Positions 26,951 to 36,664 of a stretch of DNA of 64,000 nucleotides are shown piece after piece (the stretch's first letter is position 1; every line of letters starts with the position of its first letter). The translations under genes and the position numbers were made by a program. The notes under the pieces were generated by a model. The model was given only the letters and a program-made list of their open reading frames with translations. It was not told where the DNA came from and made no database searches. This DNA is from Vibrio algivorus (GTDB lineage Bacteria; Pseudomonadota; Gammaproteobacteria; Enterobacterales; Vibrionaceae): the NCBI RefSeq assembly GCF_002218005.2, contig NZ_AP018678.1, forward strand, positions 806,001 through 870,000. Direction: 5' to 3'.

Positions 26951-27506
26951 GTATGGCCCCCTGAGATGGTGAAGTTGCATCAAGTTGCTCTTTGATTTGA
27001 TTGCGAGCACGGAATAAACGAGTCATCACGGTGTTTTTATTGAGATCAAGGATTTGGCTAATTTCATCACCAGTGAACCCTCCAACCACTTGCAAGAATA
27101 ATGGTTCTCGATATTCAATATCTAGATTCATGATTTGTTTCTGTAACCATTTTTGCTGATGATGCTCATTATCATCTGTTTTACCACTATTACCTGGCTC
27201 ATCAATATCGACTAAATCGAATTGTTTACGTTCAAATCGCCGAGCATTTTCACGCCGTAAAATAGTAATCAACCATGGCTTTGCAGCTTTCTCATCTTTT
27301 AGGCTATCGATGGCTTTCCAAGCACGCAGACAAGTTTCTTGCACCAGATCTTCGGCAATATGCTGGTCTTTACATAACCAATACGCATAACGATATAAAT
27401 CGCGATGGTACGCCCTAACTAGGGACTCATAACGTTTTTGTTTATTCATATCCTTATTGACCGTGCTATGGTCTTTTTTCTTTCCAAATATTTTAGAAAT
27501 GGCCAT
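26943..27506 (-). CDS. ECF sigma factor next to fad genes
   Basis: A 187-residue sigma-70 ECF protein. Region 2 is YRYAYWLCKDQHIAEDLVQETCLRAWKA with ITILRRENARR; region 4 is REPLFLQVVGGFTGDEISQILDLNKNTVMTRLFRARNQIKEQL. AAGGA lies 5 bases upstream of the ATG at 27506. It is translationally coupled to the DUF3379 gene and lies between fadL and fadIJ. It is distinct from the ChrR-linked sigma factor at 15.3 kb. Its targets are unknown. Confidence 0.9.
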   Translation of the reverse strand: MAISKIFGKKKDHSTVNKDMNKQKRYESLVRAYHRDLYRYAYWLCKDQHIAEDLVQETCLRAWKAIDSLKDEKAAKPWLITILRRENARRFERKQFDLVDIDEPGNSGKTDDNEHHQQKWLQKQIMNLDIEYREPLFLQVVGGFTGDEISQILDLNKNTVMTRLFRARNQIKEQLDATSPSQGAIHG

Positions 27507-27725
27507 CTAAATCCTTAAAATTGCCTTTATTATGATTAGTGTGTTTGCTTTTGCTGTAGAAAGGAAGAGGAAAAGGTAAAAATTGCTGATCATTTGTGGT
27601 GTTTCTGAATGTGTGGCGTTGTTTTACTGTTAATTCTGTATTTGATTGTTTATGTCACAAGTTTTTATTTGTACTTTAGTAAACTGACCTCTTTAGTTTG
27701 ATGTTTAAAAAGCTTTGTATACAAT

Positions 27726-27742
27726 CAGAGGTCTGACCACGT
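27726..27742. promoter_or_regulatory. Putative FadR operator upstream of fadIJ
   Basis: CAGAGGTCTGACCACGT contains the GGTCNGACC core of the FadR consensus exactly. It lies directly after a likely -10 element (TATACAAT, 27718-27725) and about 63 bases before the fadI start, so FadR binding would block transcription until long-chain acyl-CoA releases it. Confidence 0.75.
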
Positions 27743-27804
27743 GATTTTTCTTTACGGTTAAGCAATTAGAAACGTAAAGATATGGACATTAAAAAGGAAA
27801 GAAT

Positions 27805-29157
27805 ATGACTCATCAGGAAGTAAAAGCTCGCAATGGTGACCGAATCGCTATTGTTTCCGGTCTTCGAACCCCATTTGCTCGTCAAGGCACTGCTTTTAAA
27901 GAAGTACCAGCGGTTGATCTTGGTAAAATGGTGGTGAGTGAATTACTTGCTCGTACTCAAATTGACCCTAAACTTGTCGATCAAGTGGTATTTGGTCAAG
28001 TCGTTCAAATGCCAGCAGCACCTAATATTGCCCGTGAAATAGTACTTGGCACTGGTATGAATGTTTCAACGGATGCTTACAGCGTTACGCGTGCTTGTGC
28101 GACGAGTTTCCAATCTGCAATCAATGTTGCTGAAAGCATTGTGGCTGGCAATATTGAAATCGGGATTGCTGGTGGGGCAGATTCTTCATCCGTTCTTCCT
28201 ATTGGTGTGTCTAAGCCGCTTGCACAAAGCTTATTAGAACTGAGTAAAGCAAAAACCCTACCTCAAAAGTTATCGATTTTACGTAAGTTATCTTTCAAAG
28301 ACCTTATGCCTGTTCCACCTGCCGTTGCCGAATATTCGACTGGTTTATCAATGGGGCAAACGGCCGAGCAAATGGCGAAATCTCATCAAATTGCCCGAGA
28401 AGATCAAGATGCATTAGCACACCGTTCTCATACTTTAGCAGCGCAAGCGTGGGAAGATGGTTTAATTCAAGATGAAGTCATGACTGCCTATCCTGAGCCT
28501 TATAAAGAGTGGATTCATCAAGATAATAATATTCGTCAAGATTCACAGATTGAGCAATATGCCAAACTTCGTCCAGCCTTTGACCGTAATTTTGGTAGCG
28601 TGACCGCAGCAACCAGTACACCGCTAACCGATGGTGCCGCGGCGGTATTGATGATGAGTGAAAGTAAAGCGAAAGAACTTGGTTTAGAAGTGCTGGGTTA
28701 TATTCGTTCTTATGCTTTCTCAGCAATTCAAGTAGAAGAAGATATGTTAATGGGCCCATCTTATGCCACTCCTATTGCTCTTGATAGAGCAGGGCTTGAG
28801 CTTGACGATCTTGACTTGATTGAGATGCATGAAGCTTTCGCTGCTCAGACGCTTGCTAATGTGAAAATGTTTGCCTCAGAAACTTTTGCCAAAGAAAAAC
28901 TTGGTCGCGATAAAGCAATCGGCGTCATTGATATGGATAAATTTAATGTACTTGGTGGCTCATTAGCTTACGGCCACCCATTTGCTGCGACTGGCGCACG
29001 CTTAATGACTCAAACTTTACGTGAGTTAAAACGTCGAGGCGGAGGCTTAGCATTAACTACTGCATGTGCGGCCGGCGGTTTAGGGGCTGCTGTTATTCTA
29101 GAAGTTGATAAATTAGAAGCTGAAAAAAATGAAGCACAGATGGAAGGAGTGGAATAA
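27805..29157 (+). CDS. fadI: 3-ketoacyl-CoA thiolase FadI
   Basis: The thiolase subunit of the FadIJ beta-oxidation complex; it cleaves 3-ketoacyl-CoA with CoA to acetyl-CoA and a shortened acyl-CoA. 450 residues; nucleophile C98 in [13 protein letters not shown], and the C-terminal [30 protein letters not shown] and [16 protein letters not shown] motifs. AAGGA precedes the ATG. Its stop overlaps the fadJ start (TAATGA), giving a coupled operon behind a FadR box. Confidence 0.95.
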   Translation: MTHQEVKARNGDRIAIVSGLRTPFARQGTAFKEVPAVDLGKMVVSELLARTQIDPKLVDQVVFGQVVQMPAAPNIAREIVLGTGMNVSTDAYSVTRACATSFQSAINVAESIVAGNIEIGIAGGADSSSVLPIGVSKPLAQSLLELSKAKTLPQKLSILRKLSFKDLMPVPPAVAEYSTGLSMGQTAEQMAKSHQIAREDQDALAHRSHTLAAQAWEDGLIQDEVMTAYPEPYKEWIHQDNNIRQDSQIEQYAKLRPAFDRNFGSVTAATSTPLTDGAAAVLMMSESKAKELGLEVLGYIRSYAFSAIQVEEDMLMGPSYATPIALDRAGLELDDLDLIEMHEAFAAQTLANVKMFASETFAKEKLGRDKAIGVIDMDKFNVLGGSLAYGHPFAATGARLMTQTLRELKRRGGGLALTTACAAGGLGAAVILEVDKLEAEKNEAQMEGVE

Positions 29158-31301
29158 TGACTATGGATAATCAACTTTCAGCAGAGCATGCTTCAACCAA
29201 TAATGCGTTTACTTTAACCGTGGATGATAACCAAGTTGCTTGGCTTGCGGTGGATGTACCTAATGAAAAAATGAATACTCTCCAGGCAGAGTTTGCTGAA
29301 CAAATGCAGGCGATTTTTGAGCAGTTAGAGCAAAAGAAATCTGATATCAAAGGAATGATCATCCACTCTTTAAAACCGGATAACTTTATTGCTGGTGCCG
29401 ATGTTCGAATGCTGGATGCTTGCCAATCTGCGCAAGAAGCGGAAAGCTTAGCGACTCAAGGCCAAGAGATGTTTAATCGTCTTTCATCACTACCATTTAC
29501 CATTGTGGCGGCGATTCATGGCCCTTGTCTAGGAGGCGGTTTGGAGTTAGCGCTCGCTTGTGACTATCGTGTTTGTAGTGATAGTGATGCGACGCGTTTA
29601 GGTCTACCTGAAGTACAACTTGGTTTATTGCCAGGATCGGGTGGTACTCAACGTTTACCTCGTCTTGTGGGTTTACTTGATAGCCTGGATATGATTTTAA
29701 CTGGTAAGCAATTACGCGCGAAGAAAGCATTAAAATTAGGTTTAGCAGACGCTTGTGTGCCGCAATCTATCTTGTTGCAAGCTGCACAACAATTTATTAG
29801 TAAATCTAAGCGTAAAGCTAAGAAAGATATCAAAGAGTCCTTAATGGCCAATACGGGGTTTGGTCGTAAGGTGATTTTTGAACAAGCGGCTAAAAAAGCC
29901 AATCAAAAGAGCCGTGGCAATTACCCAGCAATTAAAGCTATTTTACAAGTGATTCAATACGGTCTTGAGAAAGGTATCAAAGAAGGTTTAGCGAAAGAAG
30001 CGCAAGAATTTGGTAAGTTGGTCATGACTTCTGAATCTCGCGCTTTACGTTCTATTTTCTTTGCGACTACCGAAATGAAAAAAGATTTTGGTAGCTCAGC
30101 ACAACCTAAAAATGTTCAAGGTGTGGGCATTCTTGGTGGTGGTTTGATGGGGGCAGGTATTGGCTATGTTTCTGCTACTAAAGCGAATGTGCCAGTACGC
30201 TTTAAAGATGTCTCGAATGATGGTGTGTTACATGCCATGAACTACAGTTATAACTTATTAACTAAGTTGCTGAAACGTCGCGCTATTAGTAAAGCTCAAT
30301 TACAAAAGCAGATGCAGGCTATTTCTTGTGGCACGGACTTTACGGGCTTTAGTCAAAAAGACATGGTAATTGAGGCGGTGTTTGAAGACTTGTCATTAAA
30401 ACAAAGCATGGTGCGTGATATTGAGGCCCAAGCTAAAAAAGGCGTTATTTTTGCTACTAATACATCATCATTACCAATTAGTAAAATTGCTCAGGGTGCG
30501 GCAAAACCTGAGAATGTGATTGGCCTGCATTACTTTAGTCCAGTAGATAAAATGCCATTGGTGGAAGTGATCCCACACCAAGATACCTCTGAGGAAGTGA
30601 TTGCAACCACGGTGAAGTTTGCTCGTAAACAAGGTAAAACGCCGATCGTTGTTAAAGATAAAGCAGGTTTTTACGTTAACCGAATTCTGGCGCCTTATAT
30701 GAATGAAGCGGCAAAAATTTTGCTGTCTGGTGAGCCGATTGAACATATTGATGAATCATTGCTCAACTTTGGTTTCCCAGTTGGGCCAATTGCGTTGCTT
30801 GATGAAGTTGGCGTTGATATCGGCGCTAAAATAACCCCAATTCTAGTTGAAGAACTTGGTGAACGTTTTAAAGCGCCAGATGTGTTTGATACTTTGCTAA
30901 AAGATGGCCGTAAAGGACGTAAGAGCGGTAAAGGTTTTTATACCTATAAAGGCAAAAAGAAAGAAGTTGATAAGTCGGTTTATCGCTTACTTAAACTTAG
31001 CCCTGAGTCGATCCTTAATGAAGAAGTGGTCGCCATGCGCTGCGTACTTCTCATGATCAATGAAGCGGTTCGAGCCTTAGATGATGGTATTATTGCTAGC
31101 CCAAGAGATGGTGATATTGGTGCTATTTTCGGTATTGGTTTTCCACCATTCCTTGGAGGTCCATTCCGTTATATTGATCAAATTGGCGCAGTGAAATTAG
31201 TCGATACCATGAACGAGTACGCTGAGAAATACGGCAGTCGTTTTGCTCCGTGTGATGGGCTGTTAACTCGTGCCGGTACAGGAGATAAGTTCTACCCATA
31301 G
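29157..31301 (+). CDS. fadJ: Fatty acid oxidation complex alpha subunit FadJ
   Basis: A 714-residue multifunctional protein. The N-terminal enoyl-CoA hydratase/isomerase domain (about 15-200) has [17 protein letters not shown] and [22 protein letters not shown] with the catalytic Glu pair. The 3-hydroxyacyl-CoA dehydrogenase part begins at [17 protein letters not shown] (about 322) and has [13 protein letters not shown] and [15 protein letters not shown]. With FadI it performs three steps of beta-oxidation. An ERIC-like repeat starts three bases after the stop. Confidence 0.95.
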   Translation: MTMDNQLSAEHASTNNAFTLTVDDNQVAWLAVDVPNEKMNTLQAEFAEQMQAIFEQLEQKKSDIKGMIIHSLKPDNFIAGADVRMLDACQSAQEAESLATQGQEMFNRLSSLPFTIVAAIHGPCLGGGLELALACDYRVCSDSDATRLGLPEVQLGLLPGSGGTQRLPRLVGLLDSLDMILTGKQLRAKKALKLGLADACVPQSILLQAAQQFISKSKRKAKKDIKESLMANTGFGRKVIFEQAAKKANQKSRGNYPAIKAILQVIQYGLEKGIKEGLAKEAQEFGKLVMTSESRALRSIFFATTEMKKDFGSSAQPKNVQGVGILGGGLMGAGIGYVSATKANVPVRFKDVSNDGVLHAMNYSYNLLTKLLKRRAISKAQLQKQMQAISCGTDFTGFSQKDMVIEAVFEDLSLKQSMVRDIEAQAKKGVIFATNTSSLPISKIAQGAAKPENVIGLHYFSPVDKMPLVEVIPHQDTSEEVIATTVKFARKQGKTPIVVKDKAGFYVNRILAPYMNEAAKILLSGEPIEHIDESLLNFGFPVGPIALLDEVGVDIGAKITPILVEELGERFKAPDVFDTLLKDGRKGRKSGKGFYTYKGKKKEVDKSVYRLLKLSPESILNEEVVAMRCVLLMINEAVRALDDGIIASPRDGDIGAIFGIGFPPFLGGPFRYIDQIGAVKLVDTMNEYAEKYGSRFAPCDGLLTRAGTGDKFYP

Positions 31302-31303
31302 TC

Positions 31304-31446
31304 TATACCCTTTGTACTTGAAGCTGCAGCTTTGTTGACGGCGTTCTTTCGCCTCTATCTTTTTATAAAGAAAGCCATAGGCGAGCTATGCTCATGGGGC
31401 CTCTTTCACTTGCCGCCTCACTGCAACTCCAATTACTTTGGGTATA
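31304..31446. repeat. ERIC-like intergenic repeat, complete copy
   Basis: A 143-bp element with ends TATACCC and GGGTATA. The arms CTTGAAGCTGCAGC and CTGCAACTCCAATTACTT, and the central TGCTCATGGGG, match the layout of ERIC sequences known from enterobacteria and vibrios. It lies between fadJ and its terminator. Confidence 0.75.
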
Positions 31447-31468
31447 AATTTGAATGGTGATAATAAAC

Positions 31469-31501
31469 AAAAAGCTTTGCATGTTGAGTGCAAAGCTTTT
31501 T
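31469..31501. terminator. Bidirectional terminator between fadJ and M16 peptidase
   Basis: A 13-bp perfect stem AAAAAGCTTTGCA / TGCAAAGCTTTTT with a 7-base loop; A and T runs on either side make it usable from both strands for the convergent genes. Confidence 0.9.
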
Positions 31502-31508
31502 ACTTTTT

Positions 31509-31543
31509 CGAAACTCGAAACTCGAAACTCGAAACTCGAAACT
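31509..31543. repeat. Tandem array of five CGAAACT units
   Basis: Five exact 7-base units in a row, ending within the stop codon (TAG, minus strand) of the M16 peptidase gene. Copy number changes would lie downstream of the gene and leave the protein unchanged. Confidence 0.9.
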
Positions 31544-34337
31544 AGCCTAAGTCGACATCTTTAGGTCGCAATTGAAACTCATCAATAGAACCTATTTCTA
31601 ATCCCGCCTCTAAATCGGGTGCATCAGCATGCTCTGTGCCTTTTGAATGCATGATTAAGCGGTTGGCGGTTCTTGGCTTTAAAGTATTGACGACAAAGCG
31701 GATCATTTCGCTACGGTCTAGCTTCAAAATTTCTTCGACGACCATTTCTCGGTTATTAAATTCATAATCTTTGTTACCAATCGCAACCCATAGACGTTGA
31801 CCACGTGCACGTAGATTACTGTCTGGTGACATGATTTGATTGAGCAAGCCTTGCTTACTGCTTTGCCATTGTTGTTCGTTCAACTCTAATAACACCATAT
31901 AAAAGGCATTTAAAAATTCATCGACTGAGGCGACTAACTCACTAGGTGCGGCATTGGGCGATTGTACATACAGCGCTAAACCAGGATGGCGATTAAGTGG
32001 CATATTACCTGTGCCAACCATATAGCCGAGTTGTTGCTTCGTGCGAATTTCATGGAAGAATCCGGCTGACATTAAATGGTTAGCTAATGTATATAGAGCA
32101 ACATTTTCGGGGGAAATTTCTGGTGATTGGTAGTACACCACCAAAGCTGAATCTGCTTGGTCACAATGAATTTCTCGCTGGAAGGTTCCGCTGTCACCTA
32201 ACATCACAAGTGGTCGCAGTGATTCCTCGTATTGTTGGTCTTTTACACGCAACGCTAACTTTAAGCTGGTAGCCAGATTTGTCGCTGCTTGCCTTGTCCA
32301 ATCACCATAGACAAACATTTCAATATGCAATTCAGCCAACATTGCACTCACAAAAGAAGGTAGTTCATCTACTTCAATGGATTCTAATGCTTCAATCAGT
32401 ACTGGGTAGGGTGGGTTGTTTGGTTGCAAAATACCGGTCATCGCATTAAATAATTGAGAAACGGGACGATCTTTAGCGGTATTTTTCCAATTACGTAGCA
32501 TTTGTCGCTTGATTGAATCAAAACGTGATTGACTAAATTCGCGAGAGGCAAAACGTTCAATAATGACATCGAGTAATTGAGCTTGCTTTTGTGTGAACCC
32601 TGACAACATCAAAGTCACGCCGCCTTGGTGTGCATAGAGGTTGTAACCCATACCGGCAATTTCAGCTTGGTAGGTTTCTTTAGACAGTGAGTCGAGGAAC
32701 ATTTCAACACACAAGCGAGTTTTGACTATGGTACGTGCTGTTGAAACGGCATGCGGGCTATCAATTGCGATAAAAGCAAGCCCTTTGGGTACGCGAAATT
32801 CTGGCTCTTGTAGATGCCATAAACGAAAGCCCGGTTTATCTTCAATAAGCTCAGGTAGGGTTGATTCACTTTCTAACGGTGCAGGATCAAGTTCATAGCA
32901 AATGTAGGGATTGGGCTCAGGAAGTTTAAGCTCACCTGTACTTTCTGGTTGTGTCCAAGCTTCAAGCTCTTGTTGAGTAATCGAACGAATCGAATAAGGC
33001 GTGTTGTACCATTTAGCTTGGCGATCGTATTGCAAACCTTTTGCGATCAACATAACGCGCATATTATATGGGGTGAAATGGCGTAGTAGTTGGCGTAAAT
33101 GGCCTTCATCGTAATGACTCATCATGTAGTCGCCATAGATGACATCATCCGGTTGGTAGTTTTGTAAGTTGACGACTAAGTGGCTGGCAATATCAATGGG
33201 ACGCGAGGCTTCTTGGAAACGGAAGGCAGATTCTAGTACCGCTTGTTTTTCACAATATCGCCATTCAGCAAGTCCTTGTTGGCGAATTAACTCAATGAAT
33301 TCAAAGATACGCTGCACAATATATTCAATTTCTGATAAGCCTTGTTTAGTGAGGCTACAGCTGATCGAGAATTCTCGAAAATTACTGCCACTAATACCAC
33401 CACCAGCGGTTAATGAAGTAATCAGCTCTTTGGTTTTAAGATGCTGAAGTAGGCTACCTTCACTTTCATCACCAAGTAAATGGGCAAAATAAGATAAAGG
33501 CTTAGATTGGTAAAACTTGTCCATACTTGGAAAGTTAAACGTCATCATCAATTTACGGGAGTCTTTTTCTGGTTCGACACAAACAAATTTTGCGGCATCT
33601 TGCTCGCGAACCAGTGGGATATTAATGCTTTTTCCTGAGCGTTGATTATTGATGATGGGAGTAAAATAGTTGTGGGCCGCTTCTTCTAATTGAGCGAGTG
33701 AATGAGGGCCAACTAAAGTGACAGTCATTAAGTCCGCAGAGTATTGCTGACGGTAAAATTCGATAATTTCATCACGAATGGATGTTGTTGGTTCTCCATT
33801 CTCATCAAATAAATCACTCAGTGTTTCAACATTACCGACTGAAAACTTAGCGAATGGATGCTCAGGGTTAACTACTTCTTTATGCACTTGGTATAAGCGT
33901 CGCATGTCATCTTTAAGTTTTAAACGAAACTCTGATTCTACCGCTTGACGTTCTTTTTCTAAGGCTTCTTGATTGAAAAGTGGTGCAATAAAAAACTGAC
34001 TGAAGCGATCTAATGCTTCTGGGTAGGCTTCGGAAACGACATCAAAAAAGAAGCAGGTGTGTTCAGTACCTGTCCATGCGTTATTTTTACCACCATTTTG
34101 ACTGATAAATGATTGAAACTCGCCGATGGCAGGGTATTTTTCTGTCCCTAGGAACAGCATGTGTTCTAAATAATGGGCTAAGCCTTCTCGATGATAAGGA
34201 TCATCGAAGTGACCAACGTTAACGGCTAGAGCAGCAGCGGATTTTTGCGCATGTTGATCGTGGACGAGTAATACGCGCAATTGGTTGTTGAGTGTAATAT
34301 GGCGATATTGTTTTTGATCGTTTGGACTGATGTGCAC
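31542..34337 (-). CDS. M16 family zinc peptidase (insulinase/pitrilysin type)
   Basis: A 931-residue metalloprotease. The inverted zinc motif HYLEH (H55, E58, H59) is present, with the third ligand Glu136 in AVESEF, so the N-terminal domain should be catalytic. The rest contains the three further domains of the pitrilysin/insulysin fold, which enclose small peptides up to about 30-50 residues. I see no clear signal peptide, so it may be cytoplasmic, unlike E. coli pitrilysin. It sits between fadJ and sixA, where E. coli has no such gene. Confidence 0.92.
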   Translation of the reverse strand: MHISPNDQKQYRHITLNNQLRVLLVHDQHAQKSAAALAVNVGHFDDPYHREGLAHYLEHMLFLGTEKYPAIGEFQSFISQNGGKNNAWTGTEHTCFFFDVVSEAYPEALDRFSQFFIAPLFNQEALEKERQAVESEFRLKLKDDMRRLYQVHKEVVNPEHPFAKFSVGNVETLSDLFDENGEPTTSIRDEIIEFYRQQYSADLMTVTLVGPHSLAQLEEAAHNYFTPIINNQRSGKSINIPLVREQDAAKFVCVEPEKDSRKLMMTFNFPSMDKFYQSKPLSYFAHLLGDESEGSLLQHLKTKELITSLTAGGGISGSNFREFSISCSLTKQGLSEIEYIVQRIFEFIELIRQQGLAEWRYCEKQAVLESAFRFQEASRPIDIASHLVVNLQNYQPDDVIYGDYMMSHYDEGHLRQLLRHFTPYNMRVMLIAKGLQYDRQAKWYNTPYSIRSITQQELEAWTQPESTGELKLPEPNPYICYELDPAPLESESTLPELIEDKPGFRLWHLQEPEFRVPKGLAFIAIDSPHAVSTARTIVKTRLCVEMFLDSLSKETYQAEIAGMGYNLYAHQGGVTLMLSGFTQKQAQLLDVIIERFASREFSQSRFDSIKRQMLRNWKNTAKDRPVSQLFNAMTGILQPNNPPYPVLIEALESIEVDELPSFVSAMLAELHIEMFVYGDWTRQAATNLATSLKLALRVKDQQYEESLRPLVMLGDSGTFQREIHCDQADSALVVYYQSPEISPENVALYTLANHLMSAGFFHEIRTKQQLGYMVGTGNMPLNRHPGLALYVQSPNAAPSELVASVDEFLNAFYMVLLELNEQQWQSSKQGLLNQIMSPDSNLRARGQRLWVAIGNKDYEFNNREMVVEEILKLDRSEMIRFVVNTLKPRTANRLIMHSKGTEHADAPDLEAGLEIGSIDEFQLRPKDVDLG

Positions 34338-34425
34338 GATACACTCCTTGAGATGAGTCCTTAGGGCACTAATAACGATGAACCGTTAGAAGACTTAGTG
34401 CGTCTTTCATATGTGGCTTTGAATA

Positions 34426-34691
34426 TATACCCAAGTAACCTCAAGATGCGAGTTTCAGCAAGATTAAAACAAGTTTTAGGCAAAGCAAATTGAATATGAT
34501 CATAGTGATTCTATCTCTGCTCAATTTAACGCAGCATAAAGCTTGTTTTAACTTGCCCTTTGGGAGCTTCATCCAAGCTCTTAGCCAGTGTCAGATTTAA
34601 TTGAAAGGTGTTTACATTCCGCATAAATCTTCCTTGTCTAAGAACTTGGATGATAGCTCTGAATTCTGCATCTTGAAGTCACTTGGGTATA
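34426..34691. repeat. Long inverted-end repeat, copy 1 (~270 bp family)
   Basis: The element begins TATACCCAAGT and ends ACTTGGGTATA, with CAAGATGC and GCATCTTG inside the ends. Internal arms AAAACAAG...GGCAAAGC and AAAGCTTGTTTTAACTTGCC are partly inverted. It is 266 bp and non-coding. An extra end palindrome follows at 34688-34713. Confidence 0.85.
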
Positions 34692-34936
34692 TACCCAAGT
34701 CACTCGGGTATATTAATTATGACGCTTAGCCGTTAGGCTGCAAACGATTTATGTGAGTTATTAAGATGAAATCAAATAATAGTCTCGATTATTGTGGTCA
34801 AGTGATCATTTCTGTCATTTTTTCATTTTAAAATTACGATTTTAGATAATATTTATCTTGGAGTTGTTATACTAAAGTCTAGCTTTGTTAGGCGACCTGG
34901 TTCGATCAATATTTAAGTTGTTATGTAGGATTGAGT
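34692..34936. other. Intergenic region before sixA
   Basis: AT-rich. A likely -10 element TTATACT lies near 34867, upstream of the sixA start. No coding sequence was seen. Confidence 0.4.
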
Positions 34937-35401
34937 ATGCAAATTTTTATTATGCGCCATGGTGATGCGGAAACTTTTGCAGCATCGGATGCTGAGCGTC
35001 CATTGAGTTCAATAGGACGAGATGGCTCTTATCAAATGGCGCAGTATTGTAAAGAGCAGGGTTATGATGAGTTTGATTTGGTATTGGTTAGCCCATACTT
35101 ACGAGCTCAACAAACATGGCAAACTATTGAACCTTTATTAAAGGCGGAAAGGGTTGAAGACTGTGCAGATATTACACCGTATGGGGATTCTGAATCTGTC
35201 GTGGAGTACGTGTGTGCTTTAGCAGAAACACAATTCTTGCAGAATATCTTGTTAGTTTCTCACTTACCTCTAGTGGGGTATTTAACCGCAGACTTTGTCA
35301 CAGACATTCCGCCCCCAATGTTCCCTACTTCAGGTATTGCTTGTATTGATTTCGATGTCGATACACGTAAAGGGCAGTTGTTATGGCAAGCTCAGCCGTA
35401 A
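34937..35401 (+). CDS. sixA: Phosphohistidine phosphatase SixA
   Basis: A 154-residue histidine phosphatase with the catalytic RHG motif near the start (FIMRHGDAETF), then RPLSSIGRDG, LVLVSPYLRAQQTW and VSHLPLVGYL with a second catalytic His. E. coli SixA removes phosphate from phosphohistidine of ArcB and the nitrogen phosphotransferase system. I chose ATG 34937, six bases after AGGA; an in-frame TTG lies two codons upstream. It occupies the same place (after fadJ, before smrB) as in E. coli. Confidence 0.92.
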   Translation: MQIFIMRHGDAETFAASDAERPLSSIGRDGSYQMAQYCKEQGYDEFDLVLVSPYLRAQQTWQTIEPLLKAERVEDCADITPYGDSESVVEYVCALAETQFLQNILLVSHLPLVGYLTADFVTDIPPPMFPTSGIACIDFDVDTRKGQLLWQAQP

Positions 35402-35469
35402 TGGTTTTGAGCATTCAAGATTTTCATTAAAGGAGGCTAACGTCGTCTCCCTTATACCTAAATTACTTG

Positions 35470-35735
35470 TATACCCAAGTAACTTCAAGATGCGAGTTTC
35501 AGCAAGATTAAAACAAGTTTTAGGCAAGGCAAATTGAATATGATCATAGTATTCTATCTCTATTTAATTTAACGCCGCATAAAGCTTGTTTTAACTTGCC
35601 CTTCGGGAGCTTCATCCAAGCCTTTACACTGCGTCAGATTCATTTGAAAGGTGATTACATTCCTGCACGAATCTTTCTTGTTTAAAGACTTGGATGATAG
35701 CTCTGAATTCTGCATCTTGAAGTCACTTGGGTATA
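35470..35735. repeat. Long inverted-end repeat, copy 2 (~270 bp family)
   Basis: A 266-bp element closely like copy 1, with the same ends and internal arms. It fills most of the sixA-smrB gap and stops five bases before the smrB stop codon. Confidence 0.87.
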
Positions 35736-35739
35736 TAGA

Positions 35740-36270
35740 TTATTTCTCCGGAATACTGAGCAATACTAATAATGCGCCATTGCCGCCAAACTCCAATGGT
35801 GCTTGGTGGTAAGCCATAACATCTGGGTGTTGTGCCAGCCATAGTGGTACTTTTTGTTTTAAAATATGTTTGCCAATGCCATGCATTACGCTAGCACAAT
35901 CAATCCCTTCCTTTACACAATGGGCGATCATAGCGCCTAGCTCACGTTTAGCTTCCATTTGCGTCATGCCGTGTAAGTCTAAAAATACATCGGGCACATA
36001 GACACCACGACGTAATCGCTTCAACTCATATTTAGATACATCATCACGAGCGTAACGAGTCGGACCATCTTCATTTAATAGTGGTACGAATTCGTCAGAA
36101 AAATAAAACTCATTATCCTTCGCTTCACGGAATGTTCGACGAATTTCTTTTTGTTGTAAATTCTTTTTCGGTTGTTGGATTATGGTATCCTGTGACAATC
36201 TTTTTACGCCCTTCATTTCTTGTTGAAATAGCGCAAAATCGTCATCACTATTGGTGTCTTTTTCGCTCAT
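35740..36270 (-). CDS. smrB: Ribosome rescue nuclease SmrB
   Basis: A 176-residue protein with a C-terminal Smr domain: FLDLHGMTQMEAKREL, then VMHGIGKHILKQKVPLWL and GGNGALLVLL. In E. coli SmrB cleaves mRNA at collided ribosomes. The N-terminal 70 residues are charged with a helical stretch thought to bind ribosomes. It is divergent from prmB, as in E. coli. Confidence 0.93.
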   Translation of the reverse strand: MSEKDTNSDDDFALFQQEMKGVKRLSQDTIIQQPKKNLQQKEIRRTFREAKDNEFYFSDEFVPLLNEDGPTRYARDDVSKYELKRLRRGVYVPDVFLDLHGMTQMEAKRELGAMIAHCVKEGIDCASVMHGIGKHILKQKVPLWLAQHPDVMAYHQAPLEFGGNGALLVLLSIPEK

Positions 36271-36301
36271 GACAAGTCCTTTACTGTAAGGGGCGGTATT
36301 G

Positions 36302-36577
36302 TATACCCAAGTAACTTCAAGATGCGAGTTTCAGCAAGAATAAAACAAGCTTTAGGCAAGGCAAATGGAATATGATGATCTATCTCTGTTCAATTTAACG
36401 CAGCATAAAGCTTGTTTTAACTTGCCCTTCGGGAGCTTCATCCAAATCTCTTCTTTTTTATAAGAGATAGGCTGCGTCAGATTGGTTTGAAAGGTGTCTA
36501 CATTCCTTCGCCAATCTTCCTTGCCTAAAGGTTTGGATGATAACTCTGAATTCTGCATCTTGAAGTCACTTGGGTAT
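36302..36577. repeat. Long inverted-end repeat, copy 3 (~270 bp family)
   Basis: A 276-bp element with the same ends and arms, with an added small hairpin (CTCTT...AAGAG) near 36455-36470. It fills most of the divergent smrB-prmB region, so it may carry or modulate their promoters. Confidence 0.85.
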
Positions 36578-36664
36578 GACCCTTAAGCTTAGCTAAGATG
36601 CGAGCGTCTAAAGTATTTAGAATCGCAATCAAGCAACTTGGTGAAAATCCATGCGGAGGCACTC

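Noticed and set aside
31509..31543. Tandem CGAAACT units as a possible CRISPR array
   Set aside because: Units are only 7 bases with no spacers and no cas genes nearby; it is a simple tandem repeat.
35295..35537. An 80-codon frame overlapping the sixA end and repeat copy 2
   Set aside because: It runs into repeat sequence and in a different frame from sixA; the protein shows no recognisable features.
36352..36558. A 68-codon minus-strand frame inside repeat copy 3
   Set aside because: It lies within a non-coding repeat; the other copies do not preserve the frame.
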